A stretch of DNA of 40,828 nucleotides from Acidobacteriota bacterium (GTDB taxonomy: Bacteria; Acidobacteriota; Vicinamibacteria; Vicinamibacterales; UBA2999): the NCBI GenBank assembly GCA_003222635.1, contig QHWQ01000215.1, positions 1 to 40,828 of the forward strand, written 5' to 3'. The notes beneath the pieces were generated by a model that did no database searches, was not told where the DNA came from, and saw nothing but the letters and a program-made list of their open reading frames with translations. The translations under genes were made by a program, and so were the position numbers. Below are positions 1-9,363 of the stretch, one piece after another (the stretch's first letter is position 1; the number at the start of each line of letters is the position of its first letter).

Positions 1-1
1 G

Positions 2-2443
2 CACAAGCCCGATCGCGCCTCGATGGTGCTCGAGATCAACGCCGGGCCGCGCGCGGCGATCAGCCGCATCGACATCGACGCCGAAGATCCCGCGGACCGC
101 AGCGCACTCGCCAACGGCAGCGTCGCGCCGGGACGGCCCTACGACGCGGCGCAGGCCGATGCGCAGCTGCAGAAGTATCAGGACACGCTGCGCGCGCGCG
201 GCTTCTACGAGGCGCGCGCGACGCACACGGTGGACTTCGTCAATGGCGGCGCGGTCCTGCGCGTGGCCATCGATCGCGGCCCGCACGTCGCGGTCGCGTT
301 CGACGGCGATCCGCTGCCCGAGGCCGAACGCGAGCGCCTCGTGCCGATCCGCCAGGAGGCGTCCGCCGACGAGGATCTGCTCGAGGACTCGAGCCGTGCC
401 ATCGAAGAGTACTTCCACGCGCGCGGCTACCGCGACGTCACGGCAAGCTACACGCGAGACGCGGGGACGCCCGGCGAGGTGACCATCCGCTTCACCGTCA
501 TGCGCGGGCCGCGGTACCTCGTCGACGAGGTGAACGTCAAAGGCAACACCGCCATCAGCGCAACGGACCTGATGCCGATTGTCCGCGTGAAGGCCGGCGA
601 TCCGTTCGTGCAGGCGGCGCTCGACAACGTGGTGGCGGGCATGCGCAACCTGTACCGCGCACGCGGCTTCACTCACGTGATGGTGATGCCGATGGTGGCC
701 GTGCTGCCGGCCGGCGATCGGCCGTCACCCGCAGCGGATCGTCACGTCGAGGTCGGCATCGACATCGGCGAAGGGCCGCGCACGCTCGTCGGCTCCGTCG
801 ACGTGATGGGGAACATGGTGCTCTCCTCCGAGCAGATTCGCGGATCGCTCGCGACCGTGTCCGGCAAGCCGTACTCGGAGGTCGATGTCGCCTCCGATCG
901 CGATCGCATCGACCTCGAGTACCGCAACCGCGGCTACGAGAGCGTCGCTGTCGATCCGCGCGTGATGCTCGCCGAGGGCGACACGCGCGCCAACATCCTC
1001 TTCAGCATCAGCGAAGGTCCGCAGGTGCTGGTCGATCACGTGATCATCGTCGGCAACCGGCGGACGAGCACCGCCACCATTGAGCGGGAGCTGTCGCTCA
1101 AGCCGGGCGAGCCGCTCGGCTACGCGGCGCGCATCGAGAGCCAGCAGCGGCTCACCGCGCTCGGCCTGTTCCGGCGCATCAACATCACCGAGCTGACGCA
1201 TTCGGGCGAGTCGCGGCGCGACGTGCTCGTGCAGGTCGAGGAGGCGCCGCCGACCTCCATCTCGTACGGAGGCGGGCTCGAAGGGCAGACGATCCTGCGG
1301 CCGACCGGACCGAACGGCCAGGCCGAAGAGCGGTTCGAGCTGGCGCCGCGCGGCTCGTTCGAGATCACGCGCAGCAATCTGTGGGGCAAGAACCGGTCGC
1401 TCGACCTGTTCACGCGCGTCAGCCTGAAGCCACGCGACATTCTCACCACCAGCACGACGGTCGTCGAGCCCGTGACCAACACCAGCAGCTACGGCCTGAA
1501 CGAGTACCGCGTGCTCGGCACGTACCGCGAGCCGAAATTATTCAACACGCGCGCCGACCTGCTGTTGACGGGCATCGTCGACCAGGCGAAGCGCTCGAGT
1601 TTCATGGTCCGCACGCGCGAGCTGCGCGCGGAAGCGGGCGGCCACGCGAGCCGCTTCTTCAGCGTCGCGGGGCGCTATTCCTTCCAGCACACCAAGATCT
1701 TCGATGTCACGTTCCTGCCAGACGATCCGCTCGCCTCGCTCATCGACCGCGTGTTCCCGCAGGTGCGTCTCTCGAAGTTCTCGAACTCGCTGATCCGCGA
1801 CAGCCGCGACGACGTCCTCGACCCGGGGCGCGGGACGTTCCAGTCGCTGAACACCGACGTCGCGGCGCGCGTCATCGGGTCGGAAGTGGGCTTCCTGAAG
1901 ACGTTCGCGCAGGCGTTCGAGTACTACAAGTTGCCCACACGCCGGCGCATCGTGCTCGCGACGGCAGAGCGCATCGGCATCGCGCATGGCTTCCCGCGCG
2001 TGGTGCAGACGATCGATCCGTCGACGAGCGCGCCGACGACCGGTGTCGTACAGGACCTGCCGGCGAGCGAGCGCTTCTTCGCCGGCGGCGACACGACGGT
2101 GCGCGGGTTCGCACTCGACCGGCTCGGCACCGCGGCGACCATCAACGCCAATGGCTTCCCCGCCGGCGGCAACGGCGAAATCGTGCTGAACATGGAGCTG
2201 CGCATCGATGCGGCGAAGGGGTTCACCGGCGTGACCTTCATCGACGCGGGCAACATCTATCCGAACGCGAGCGACCTCGATATCACCGATCTGCGCCCGG
2301 CCGCCGGCTTCGGCGTGCACTACCGTTCGCCGGTGGGACCCGTCCGCGTGGAGCTTGGCTTCAACCTCGCGCGCCGCGAGCTGGTTCCCGGAGTCCTCGA
2401 ACGCAGGACCGTGTTACACATTTCGCTCGGACAGGCATTCTGA
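2..2443 (+). CDS. Omp85/BamA-TamA family outer membrane protein (5' partial)
   Basis: Outer membrane beta-barrel assembly or translocation protein. The reading frame is open to the window edge with coding-like sequence before the first ATG at 23, so the true start lies upstream. Several POTRA-like units follow one another, each with a glycine-rich turn such as 'VNVKGNTAIS', 'VDVMGNMVLS' and 'VIIVGNRRTS'. The barrel begins after about residue 400. It carries the Omp85 hallmark 'GGDTTVRGF' and ends 'SPVGPVRVELGF...HISLGQAF' with a C-terminal phenylalanine, as usual for BamA, TamA and surface antigen D15 proteins. With at least five POTRA units it could be BamA or a TamA-like partner of a TamB gene outside the window; I cannot decide. 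The next gene encodes a SurA-like periplasmic protein, which fits a role in outer membrane protein handling. Confidence 0.9.
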   Translation, partial: HKPDRASMVLEINAGPRAAISRIDIDAEDPADRSALANGSVAPGRPYDAAQADAQLQKYQDTLRARGFYEARATHTVDFVNGGAVLRVAIDRGPHVAVAFDGDPLPEAERERLVPIRQEASADEDLLEDSSRAIEEYFHARGYRDVTASYTRDAGTPGEVTIRFTVMRGPRYLVDEVNVKGNTAISATDLMPIVRVKAGDPFVQAALDNVVAGMRNLYRARGFTHVMVMPMVAVLPAGDRPSPAADRHVEVGIDIGEGPRTLVGSVDVMGNMVLSSEQIRGSLATVSGKPYSEVDVASDRDRIDLEYRNRGYESVAVDPRVMLAEGDTRANILFSISEGPQVLVDHVIIVGNRRTSTATIERELSLKPGEPLGYAARIESQQRLTALGLFRRINITELTHSGESRRDVLVQVEEAPPTSISYGGGLEGQTILRPTGPNGQAEERFELAPRGSFEITRSNLWGKNRSLDLFTRVSLKPRDILTTSTTVVEPVTNTSSYGLNEYRVLGTYREPKLFNTRADLLLTGIVDQAKRSSFMVRTRELRAEAGGHASRFFSVAGRYSFQHTKIFDVTFLPDDPLASLIDRVFPQVRLSKFSNSLIRDSRDDVLDPGRGTFQSLNTDVAARVIGSEVGFLKTFAQAFEYYKLPTRRRIVLATAERIGIAHGFPRVVQTIDPSTSAPTTGVVQDLPASERFFAGGDTTVRGFALDRLGTAATINANGFPAGGNGEIVLNMELRIDAAKGFTGVTFIDAGNIYPNASDLDITDLRPAAGFGVHYRSPVGPVRVELGFNLARRELVPGVLERRTVLHISLGQAF

Positions 2444-2457
2444 TTCCGTTCGCAGCG

Positions 2458-3159
2458 ATGTTCACCCTCACGGGCCACAGAGGCACAGAGGCACAGAGAA
2501 GTCTTCGTTTGAAAAATGGGTCTCTGTGTTTCTGTGTCTCTGTGGCCTGTTGTCTCGTTACTGTGTGCCTGTCGCACCCGACGGCACAGGTGCTCATCGA
2601 TCGCGTATTAGCCAGGATCAGCGGAGAGCCCGTGACGCTGACGGATTTACGGGCCGCGATCGGGCTCGGCGTGATCCAGATTCCTGCGGGAGCGGATCCG
2701 ATCGCCGCCGGCACGCAGCTGATGATCGATCGCCAGCTCGAGCTGCTCGAGGTGCAGCGCTTCCCCCCGCCGGAGCCGCAGCCCGCGGCAGTCGCGGCGG
2801 AGGCCGGGCGGCTGAAGATGACCGCGGCCGCGCGTCTGCCGCAGCTGATGCAGACCACCGGCCTCAACGACCAGCGCATCGCCGACATCGCGCGCGACAA
2901 CCTGCGCATCGCCGCCTACATCGATCAGCGCTTCGGCATCACGGTGCAGGTCAGCGACGAGGAGGTCGCGAACTACTACCGCACGCACGAAGCGGAGTTC
3001 ACGCGCGGGGGCGAGACGATTCTGTTCGAGGATGCCGTGGCGACCGCGCGGCAGCGGGCGTCGAACGAGCGCCGCCGCGCGATCATCGATCAGTGGATTC
3101 GCGATCTGCGCACCCGCGCGGACGTCGCGTTGAACCCCGCTACGGCATCAGCACCGTAG
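2458..3159 (+). CDS. Exported SurA N-domain-like protein with a repeat-encoded signal peptide
   Basis: Predicted exported protein of 233 residues. The mature part opens 'VLIDRVLARISGEPVTLTDL', which resembles the start of the chaperone domain of SurA, and continues as helices with 'VSDEEVANYYRTHEAEFT', typical of SurA/PpiD proteins. No parvulin isomerase domain is present, so it would be a chaperone-type rather than a catalytic protein. The start at 2458 lies 15 bp after the Omp85 stop. The signal peptide core ('SLCFCVSVACCLVTVCL') is written almost entirely by the right arm of a palindromic repeat (2473-2547). An alternative start inside the repeat is possible. The 3' end overlaps the convergent quinone oxidoreductase gene by 20 bp. 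Confidence 0.75.
   Translation: MFTLTGHRGTEAQRSLRLKNGSLCFCVSVACCLVTVCLSHPTAQVLIDRVLARISGEPVTLTDLRAAIGLGVIQIPAGADPIAAGTQLMIDRQLELLEVQRFPPPEPQPAAVAAEAGRLKMTAAARLPQLMQTTGLNDQRIADIARDNLRIAAYIDQRFGITVQVSDEEVANYYRTHEAEFTRGGETILFEDAVATARQRASNERRRAIIDQWIRDLRTRADVALNPATASAP
2473..2547. repeat. Palindromic repeat, 27-bp arms, 'ccacagaggcacagagg' type
   Basis: Left arm 2473-2499 and right arm 2521-2547 are reverse complements with three mismatches and a 21-bp loop. Each arm is itself built of short 'cacagagg' units. It looks like a dispersed intergenic repeat, but here it lies inside the 5' end of the SurA-like gene and encodes most of its signal peptide. Confidence 0.85.
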
Positions 3160-4123
3160 ATCCCGTCGTCTTCCGCGACTCGAGGTCCTTGTGCGCCTGC
3201 ATCGCGTCCTTCAGCGCATAGCGCTGGTTGATGTCGATCTTCACCTTGCCCGCCTTCACCACGTCGAAGAGATCGTTGGCCAGCGACACGAGATCCTGGC
3301 GCGCGGCGCTGTACGGCTGCAGCGACGGCCGCGTGAGGAAGAGATGTCCCTTGAGCTGCGCCGCCAGGTTGACCGGCGGGACCGGACCTGACGCGTTACC
3401 GAAGGTCACCATCGTCCCCAACATCGACAGACACTCGAGCGACTTGTCGAACGTGTCCTTGCCGACGCTGTCGTAGACCACCGGCACCCCTTTGCCGCCC
3501 GTGATCTCCTTCACGCGCGCGACGAAATCCTCCTTGTTGTAGTTGATGCAGTGATCGGCGCCGTGCGCTTTCGCGAGCGCGCACTTCTCCTCGGAGCCGG
3601 CGGTGCCGATCATGGTGACGCCGAGCGCCTTCAACCACTGGCAGGCGATCAGGCCCACGCCGCCGGCGGCGGCGTGCCAGAGGACCGTGTCGCCGGCCTT
3701 CACCTTGTAGGTGCGCTTCACGAGATAGCTGACCGTCATCCCCTTGAGCATCATCGCGGCCGTCGTGTCCGACGGAATGCCGTCGGGAATCTTCACGCAG
3801 CGCGCGGCGGGGACGTTCCGCGCTTCCGAGTAGCTGCCGACCGGCTGCAGCGGCGTGTTGCTCGCGTAGGTCACGCGATCGCCCGGCTTGAACTCGGTGA
3901 CGCCGTCGCCGAGCGCTTCGACCACGCCCGCGGCTTCGCTGCCGATGCCGGTCGGCAACGGCAGCTTGTAGACGCCGCCGCGATGATACGTGTCGATGTA
4001 GTTGAGGCCAATCACCTCGTGACGGACGCGGATCTCGCCGGCGGCGGGCGGCGGCAGCTCGACCTCCTCGACCTTCATCACATCCGGCGGACCCTGCTCG
4101 TAAATCCTGATCGCTTTAGGCAA
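3140..4123 (-). CDS. qorA: NADPH:quinone oxidoreductase, zinc-independent MDR family
   Basis: Cytosolic medium-chain dehydrogenase/reductase of 327 residues that would reduce quinones or enones with NADPH, similar in length and order to E. coli QorA. Visible features are the N-terminal GroES-like fold ('LNYIDTYHRGGVYKLPLP', 'GSEAAGVV', 'GDRV'), the nucleotide motif 'AAAGGVG' near residues 151-157 and 'YDSVGKDTFDKSL' typical of QOR proteins. The zinc ligands of alcohol dehydrogenases are absent. Translation appears to start at TTG 4123, because a strong GAGGAG site sits 6 bp upstream and no ATG fits. The ribosome binding site abuts the AT-rich palindrome 4137-4232. Confidence 0.92.
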   Translation of the reverse strand: MPKAIRIYEQGPPDVMKVEEVELPPPAAGEIRVRHEVIGLNYIDTYHRGGVYKLPLPTGIGSEAAGVVEALGDGVTEFKPGDRVTYASNTPLQPVGSYSEARNVPAARCVKIPDGIPSDTTAAMMLKGMTVSYLVKRTYKVKAGDTVLWHAAAGGVGLIACQWLKALGVTMIGTAGSEEKCALAKAHGADHCINYNKEDFVARVKEITGGKGVPVVYDSVGKDTFDKSLECLSMLGTMVTFGNASGPVPPVNLAAQLKGHLFLTRPSLQPYSAARQDLVSLANDLFDVVKAGKVKIDINQRYALKDAMQAHKDLESRKTTGSTVLMP

Positions 4124-4136
4124 AAGAATCTCCTCT

Positions 4137-4232
4137 GTAATTTACGAATGTACGAATTTACGAATCTACGAATTTGTTGATGAATTCAAAAATACATTCG
4201 TCAATTCGTCAATTCGTAGATTCGTCAATTAC
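4137..4232. repeat. AT-rich imperfect palindrome of 'acgaat' units
   Basis: Left arm 4137-4173 and right arm 4196-4232 are 37-bp inverted copies with a few mismatches, each made of tandem 'acgaatYt'-like units. It is strikingly AT-rich against a high-GC background and fills the space between two minus-strand genes. Its right end supplies the TAA stop codon (4229-4231) of the upstream CPBP gene, and its left end lies next to the ribosome binding site of qorA. Confidence 0.85.
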
Positions 4233-4996
4233 AGTCCTATGACTGCAACTCGCAGGATCTCCAGCGAGTTGAACCCCGCATGACTCACGATCGGCCCCAC
4301 GCTGCTGCGGCGCTGCAGGTACATCCACGCCCAGAGCGCGCCGAGCGTGCTGGTGGTGATCGCCGCGTCCCACCCCTGCATCGCGTGGCCGAGGCCGAAC
4401 GCGATGCTGATCACCCCGACGCCGACCGCCGCGCCGCCGAGATACTGCTCGAAGCGGCGCAGCATGAAGGCGCGCTGCAGCTCCTCGCGCACGCCGCCGG
4501 CGAAGATCGCGACCAGCGAGAAGAGCGCCGCCTGCCCCGGCGTCGCCGCCAGCGCCTCGAGCGGATTGGTCGGCACGTTGTGCAGCGATGGCGCGAACAG
4601 TCGAATCGTGTTCAGCAGGATGCCGACGCCGACGAAGACGAACGGGACCGTCGCCAGGCCGAGGATCGCATCACGCCCCGCTCGTGCGCCGCGCGCCTCG
4701 GGAGGACCCCACCAGAGCACGCGGGCGCTCTCGCCATGCGCGCGCATCAGCAGAATCATCATCGCGATCACCGCCGTCGTATCCGTCAGCGACAAGGTCA
4801 CCACGAAGGCGAACGAGAGATGTCCGGCCGCATCGGTCGAAGGGATGCCGGCCATCCGGAGCAGCGCGCCGATGGCCAGCTGCGTGGGGACGCCGGAACA
4901 GAGCAGGATTTCGATGACCGCCGTGAGGCGATCCCGCCTGTCGACCGCCTCCGGACGGTCTGGATTGAGGAGCGATTCAGGCGCGGAATCCGACAT
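4229..4996 (-). CDS. CPBP family intramembrane metalloprotease
   Basis: Polytopic membrane protein of 255 residues with about seven hydrophobic segments. All three motifs of the CPBP (CAAX protease and bacteriocin-processing, Abi) family are visible: 'REELQRAF' (Glu171-Glu172 and Arg175), 'FGLGH' (His204) and 'SHAGFN' (His239, Asn243). These form the membrane-embedded glutamate/histidine site. The substrate cannot be told from sequence. Its stop codon lies inside the repeat 4137-4232, so the last residues ('RVAVIGL') may have been trimmed by repeat insertion. It is divergent from the two-component operon that begins at 5065. Confidence 0.88.
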   Translation of the reverse strand: MSDSAPESLLNPDRPEAVDRRDRLTAVIEILLCSGVPTQLAIGALLRMAGIPSTDAAGHLSFAFVVTLSLTDTTAVIAMMILLMRAHGESARVLWWGPPEARGARAGRDAILGLATVPFVFVGVGILLNTIRLFAPSLHNVPTNPLEALAATPGQAALFSLVAIFAGGVREELQRAFMLRRFEQYLGGAAVGVGVISIAFGLGHAMQGWDAAITTSTLGALWAWMYLQRRSSVGPIVSHAGFNSLEILRVAVIGL

Positions 4997-5051
4997 GTGC
5001 GGCGAAGCTTGTGATTCTACTGCTCTGCTGGACCGTGTAAAAACGACAGGC

Positions 5052-5057
5052 TAGTAT
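5052..5057 (+). promoter_or_regulatory. Candidate -10 element for a leaderless two-component transcript
   Basis: TAGTAT ends 7 bp before the ATG at 5065, and no Shine-Dalgarno sequence is present. Transcription would start at or just before the ATG. The same arrangement (TAGAAT, 7 bp, ATG) precedes the PQQ dehydrogenase at 19963. Confidence 0.4.
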
Positions 5058-5064
5058 CGATGAG

Positions 5065-6342
<1,278 letters not shown>

Positions 6343-7866
6343 ATGCGCCTGGGCATCAAGGCCAAGCAGATCGCGGCGGTCACGGCCATCGTCGGCCTCG
6401 CCGTGGTCGGCCTGAGCGCGGTGCACGTGACGCGCCTCGCGCGCGTCGTCCTGCGCGAGAGCCAGGCGCGCGGCGAGCTGCTGGCCAACGCGATCTTTCA
6501 CCGCGCCCGCGAGGTCGTCGTCGCCGGAGGCCCCGACGACCTCTACACCGCGCTGCGCACCGATCCGGGTCTGCGCGCCATCCTCGAATCGAGCGTCTAC
6601 GGCGAGAGCGTGACCGAGGCGGCCATCCTCGACACGCAGGGCATCGTCCGCGCCTCCAGCGATCCGGCGCTCGAGGGCAGACCGCTGCCGTCACGCGCCG
6701 ATCTCGCGACGCTCGTCGAGGGCACCGCGCTCGACCAGCTCCGCACCATCTACGCGCGCGATGGGCGCACGCTCGAAGTGCGCCAGCAGATGGTGCTCGG
6801 CGACGCGCCGTTCGGGTCGATTCGCATCGGCGTCTCGACGGTGCTGATGCGTGAGGAACTGAACGCCTCGCTGCGGCCGGCGATCAACGTCGCCGTTGCC
6901 AGCGTGCTCATCGCCGTCATCGTCGCGGCGTTGCTCGCGCAATTGTTCCTGCGGCCGATCAACGTGATCCGCGGCGGATTGACGCGGCTCGGGAAAGGGG
7001 AGCTCGGCGTCACGCTCGACCTCAATCAGAACGACGAGTTCGGTGACCTGGGCACGTTCTTCAACACCGTCAGCCAGCAGCTGTCGGAGCAGCGCGACCC
7101 GCGACAGGCCGCGCGCAAGCTCGTGGCGCTCAGCCGCCTCACGGCCGGCCTCGCGCACGAGGTGAAGAATCCGCTCAACGCGATGATGATTCACCTCGAG
7201 CTGCTGCGGACCAAGCTCACACGGGTGTCTGCTCCGAGGCCCGAGCCCGCGCCCGTGGCCGCCGGCGGGCTCGGTCTCGCCGCAGCCCGCCTGCCGGAGC
7301 GGGCGAAGGCGGAGGACGCGTTGCAGCACGTCGAGATCATCGAGAACGAAATCCGCCGGCTCGACGAAGTCGTGCAGGGCTTCCTGAAGTTCACGCGCCC
7401 CGAAGACCTGAAGCTGCAGCCGCTGCAGGTGAAGGACATCTTCGACGAGATTCTTCCGCTCATCGCGCCGGAGGCCGAGACCAACCACGTGCGCGTCGAG
7501 GTGCAGGCGCCGTCCGATACGCCATGGGTGAACGGCGACGCGTCGATGCTGCGGCAGGCATTTCTCAACCTGGCGATCAATGCCTGCCACGCGATGCCGA
7601 ACGGCGGCTCGCTGCGGATGTCGTGCGCGGCCGCCTCGGGCAACCGCGTCGAGATCCGCTTCGAGGACACCGGCGTCGGCATCCCGGCCGAGCACCTGCC
7701 GAAGATCTTTGACCTCTATTTCACGACGAAGGAACATGGGACAGGCATCGGACTGTCGATGGTCTACCGCATCGTCCAGCTTCACGACGGCGAGGTCGAG
7801 GTCGAATCGACGCAAGGCCGCGGCACCACGTTCCGCGTCCTTCTTCCCAGGGCGAATGAGAGCTGA
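6343..7866 (+). CDS. NtrB-like sensor histidine kinase
   Basis: Membrane sensor kinase of 507 residues and cognate partner of the preceding regulator; its ATG directly follows that gene's TAG. Order: membrane segment 1 (about 8-28), extracytoplasmic sensor (30-178, 'AAILDTQGIVRASSDPAL' suggests a PAS/Cache-like fold), membrane segment 2 (180-204), HAMP (205-255), dimerisation domain with 'AHEVKNPLN' (His272 phosphorylated) and an ATPase domain with 'NLAINACHAM' (N box), 'EDTGVGIP' (G1), 'FTTKEHGTGIGL' (F/G2). A proline/alanine-rich insert of about 35 residues sits between the two dimerisation helices. The ligand is unknown. The architecture matches kinases paired with sigma-54 activators. Confidence 0.93.
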   Translation: MRLGIKAKQIAAVTAIVGLAVVGLSAVHVTRLARVVLRESQARGELLANAIFHRAREVVVAGGPDDLYTALRTDPGLRAILESSVYGESVTEAAILDTQGIVRASSDPALEGRPLPSRADLATLVEGTALDQLRTIYARDGRTLEVRQQMVLGDAPFGSIRIGVSTVLMREELNASLRPAINVAVASVLIAVIVAALLAQLFLRPINVIRGGLTRLGKGELGVTLDLNQNDEFGDLGTFFNTVSQQLSEQRDPRQAARKLVALSRLTAGLAHEVKNPLNAMMIHLELLRTKLTRVSAPRPEPAPVAAGGLGLAAARLPERAKAEDALQHVEIIENEIRRLDEVVQGFLKFTRPEDLKLQPLQVKDIFDEILPLIAPEAETNHVRVEVQAPSDTPWVNGDASMLRQAFLNLAINACHAMPNGGSLRMSCAAASGNRVEIRFEDTGVGIPAEHLPKIFDLYFTTKEHGTGIGLSMVYRIVQLHDGEVEVESTQGRGTTFRVLLPRANES

Positions 7867-7867
7867 A

Positions 7868-8440
7868 ATGACACGCGCGGTCGTTCTCGCCTTGGGAGTT
7901 GGTTTCTTGGCAGTTGGGAGTTTCGCTTGCGCGAAGGCGCAAGCCAAGACGGCGGCCGCGGGACCGCCCCTGGAAGTACCCGCGCCGCCGGCGCGTGTGC
8001 TCGCTCCCGTCGAGGAGCCAGCCACCGCATCGGCGCCGCCGCCCGTCGAAACACCCGCGCCCGCGGCAGCCGCCGCGCCACGCACGCCGCCGCCCAGACC
8101 ACCGGCGCGCCGTCCTGAACCCGAGCGTCCGGATAGTTCCGCGCCTGCAGCGGCGACCACGGGTCAACCCGCCGCGGAACCACCGCGTGAGCTGCGTCCT
8201 GCGTCGCCCGCGGCGGACGCGGCCGCCGAACGCGAGACCCGCGATTCGCTGGCGCGCGCCGCCGGCGCGCTCTCACGCGTCGACTACGGCAGGCTCAACG
8301 CCGACGCGCGCGCGCAGTACGACCAGGCGAAGCGCTTCATGGAGCAGGCGCAGCAGGCACTGCGGGATCGCAACTTCGTGTTTGCCGCGACGCTCGCCGA
8401 CAAGGCCGCCACGCTCGCCGCCGGGCTCTCAGGCCGCTAG
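7868..8440 (+). CDS. Proline/alanine-rich exported protein, possible lipoprotein
   Basis: Protein of 190 residues translated with the kinase (ATG 7868, 1 bp after its stop; an in-frame ATG at 7856 would overlap it). An N-terminal hydrophobic segment ends at 'SFACAKA', which could be a weak lipobox or an ordinary cleavage site. A linker of about 95 residues rich in Pro, Ala and Arg follows, then a predicted helical hairpin ('QYDQAKRFMEQAQQALRDRNF...LADKAATLAAGL') resembling one TPR-like unit. I do not recognise a family. The position suggests an envelope protein connected with the two-component system. The signal peptide is encoded by a 7-bp repeat tract (7892-7923). The stop overlaps the convergent HdeD remnant. 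Confidence 0.7.
   Translation: MTRAVVLALGVGFLAVGSFACAKAQAKTAAAGPPLEVPAPPARVLAPVEEPATASAPPPVETPAPAAAAAPRTPPPRPPARRPEPERPDSSAPAAATTGQPAAEPPRELRPASPAADAAAERETRDSLARAAGALSRVDYGRLNADARAQYDQAKRFMEQAQQALRDRNFVFAATLADKAATLAAGLSGR
7892..7923. repeat. Heptameric repeat tract (TTGGSAG units) inside a signal peptide
   Basis: TTGGGAG (7892), TTGGCAG (7907) and TTGGGAG (7914) plus a degenerate unit make a 7-bp periodic tract. It encodes the hydrophobic core 'LGVGFLAVGS' of the exported protein at 7868. Other 7-bp tracts lie in the TolC and ribonucleotide reductase genes. Confidence 0.6.
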
Positions 8441-8870
8441 GTCCTGACCTCCCGGGCAACGCTCCGTGCCGCGGAGCCGAGCATCAGGCGGCTGAATCCC
8501 GTCGTCAGCAGGTTGATCCCGACCAGCGTCCCTACGGCCCACGCGCTCATCGCCGGCCAGTGCATCGCGATCAGCGTGCCGAGGATCGCCGTGACGAACG
8601 CGTTCACCAGCAGCCATACCGCGCCGAGGTCTCGACGAACAGCAGCATGGCGAGCAGCAGCGTGAGCGCCGCGAGCGCCATCAGCGGGTGCGACAGGAAG
8701 TACACGCCGCCGGCGATCAGCAGGAACGGCTCGACGATCGCCGTGATGCCGAGCAGGATGAACAGCAGAGCGTGACCATCAGCCACGTGCCGGCGCGATC
8801 CGTGATGGCCTCGCCTTTCCAGCCGCAGCGATCGGCGGCCGCGGCGGCGGCCCGCGGTCATCGCGATCAC
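8437..8870 (-). pseudogene. HdeD-like (DUF308) membrane protein, frameshifted and shortened
   Basis: Reading the minus strand in three frames recovers one HdeD-type membrane protein: an N-terminal piece 'CGWKGEAITDRAGTWLMVT' (about 8775-8830), then after a frame change 'ALLFILLGITAIVEPFLL' and 'LMALAALTLLLAMLLFVE' (8640-8770), then after another change 'LLVNAFVTAILGTLIAMHW' to 'SAARSVAREVRT' and stop (8437-8620). HdeD proteins normally have six membrane segments, and part of the middle is absent at the second junction (near 8620). The family is linked to acid stress in enterobacteria; no role can be claimed here. Sequence error is a serious alternative to decay. Confidence 0.7.
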
Positions 8871-8944
8871 ACATCAGCGCGTGGTCGCGTGCCGCGCGGG
8901 ACGCCGGTATTCGAGCGGGAGCGCGCGTTGCACCGGCATCGCGC

Positions 8945-9327
8945 ATGATGAAACGCCTGTTGAGCGCGATGGCCGCCGTTCGCGAGCTGCAAGACCTACA
9001 CGTGGACGGCCGGAACGCCATCGCCCAATCCGCTCGGCGAGCAGCGCATTCACGACGCCGTGATGGCGCAGCTGGCCTCGAAGCGGCTGGTGCAGGCGGT
9101 CGTCTCGAACGGTTTTGGATATGGCGCCTGGTGGGGCGGCGGCAGCTACACCACGAGCGTGCACACCTACGTGCAGGGCACGCTGATCGTCGATCTCTAC
9201 GACGCGAAGACGAAGAAGATGGTCTGGCGCGGCACCGCGACAGGGACGCGCCAGCGATAAGCCGTCGAAGAACGCCGAGAAGGTGAACAAAGCGCTGTCG
9301 AAGCTGTTCGTGCGCTATCCCGCGTGA
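8945..9327 (+). pseudogene. DUF4136 lipoprotein, deleted and frameshifted
   Basis: The start 'MMKRLLSAMAA' (8945) is a signal peptide beginning, but the frame then breaks near 8972-8980, so the expected lipobox and first strand are missing. The rest reads 'FASCKTYTWTAGTPSPNPL', then 'LIVDLYDAKTKKMVWRGTA', which is characteristic of DUF4136. A further 1-2 bp shift near 9250 separates this from the conserved tail 'SDKPSKNAEKVNKALSKLF' ending at 9327. DUF4136 proteins are small envelope lipoproteins of unknown function. Confidence 0.75.
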
Positions 9328-9336
9328 CGCGTCCGT

Positions 9337-9357
9337 CTCCGCGATATACTCGCGGAG
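9337..9357 (+). promoter_or_regulatory. Dyad containing a -10-like TATACT
   Basis: CTCCGCG (9337-9343) and CGCGGAG (9351-9357) are perfect inverted arms around ATATACT. The TATACT would put a transcription start within a few bases of the ATG at 9364. It may be a promoter with an operator-like dyad for the downstream gene, or a terminator-like hairpin of the DUF4136 remnant. There is no T-run. Confidence 0.4.
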
Positions 9358-9363
9358 CTCGGC

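Noticed and set aside
1381-2457. Upstream extension of the SurA-like gene through the Omp85 gene
   Set aside because: The frame is open only as a shadow of the Omp85 coding sequence; protein-like sequence starts after 2458.
4137-4232. Repeated 'acgaat' units considered as a CRISPR array
   Set aside because: Units are under 10 bp without spacers of constant length, arranged as a palindrome, and no cas genes are near.
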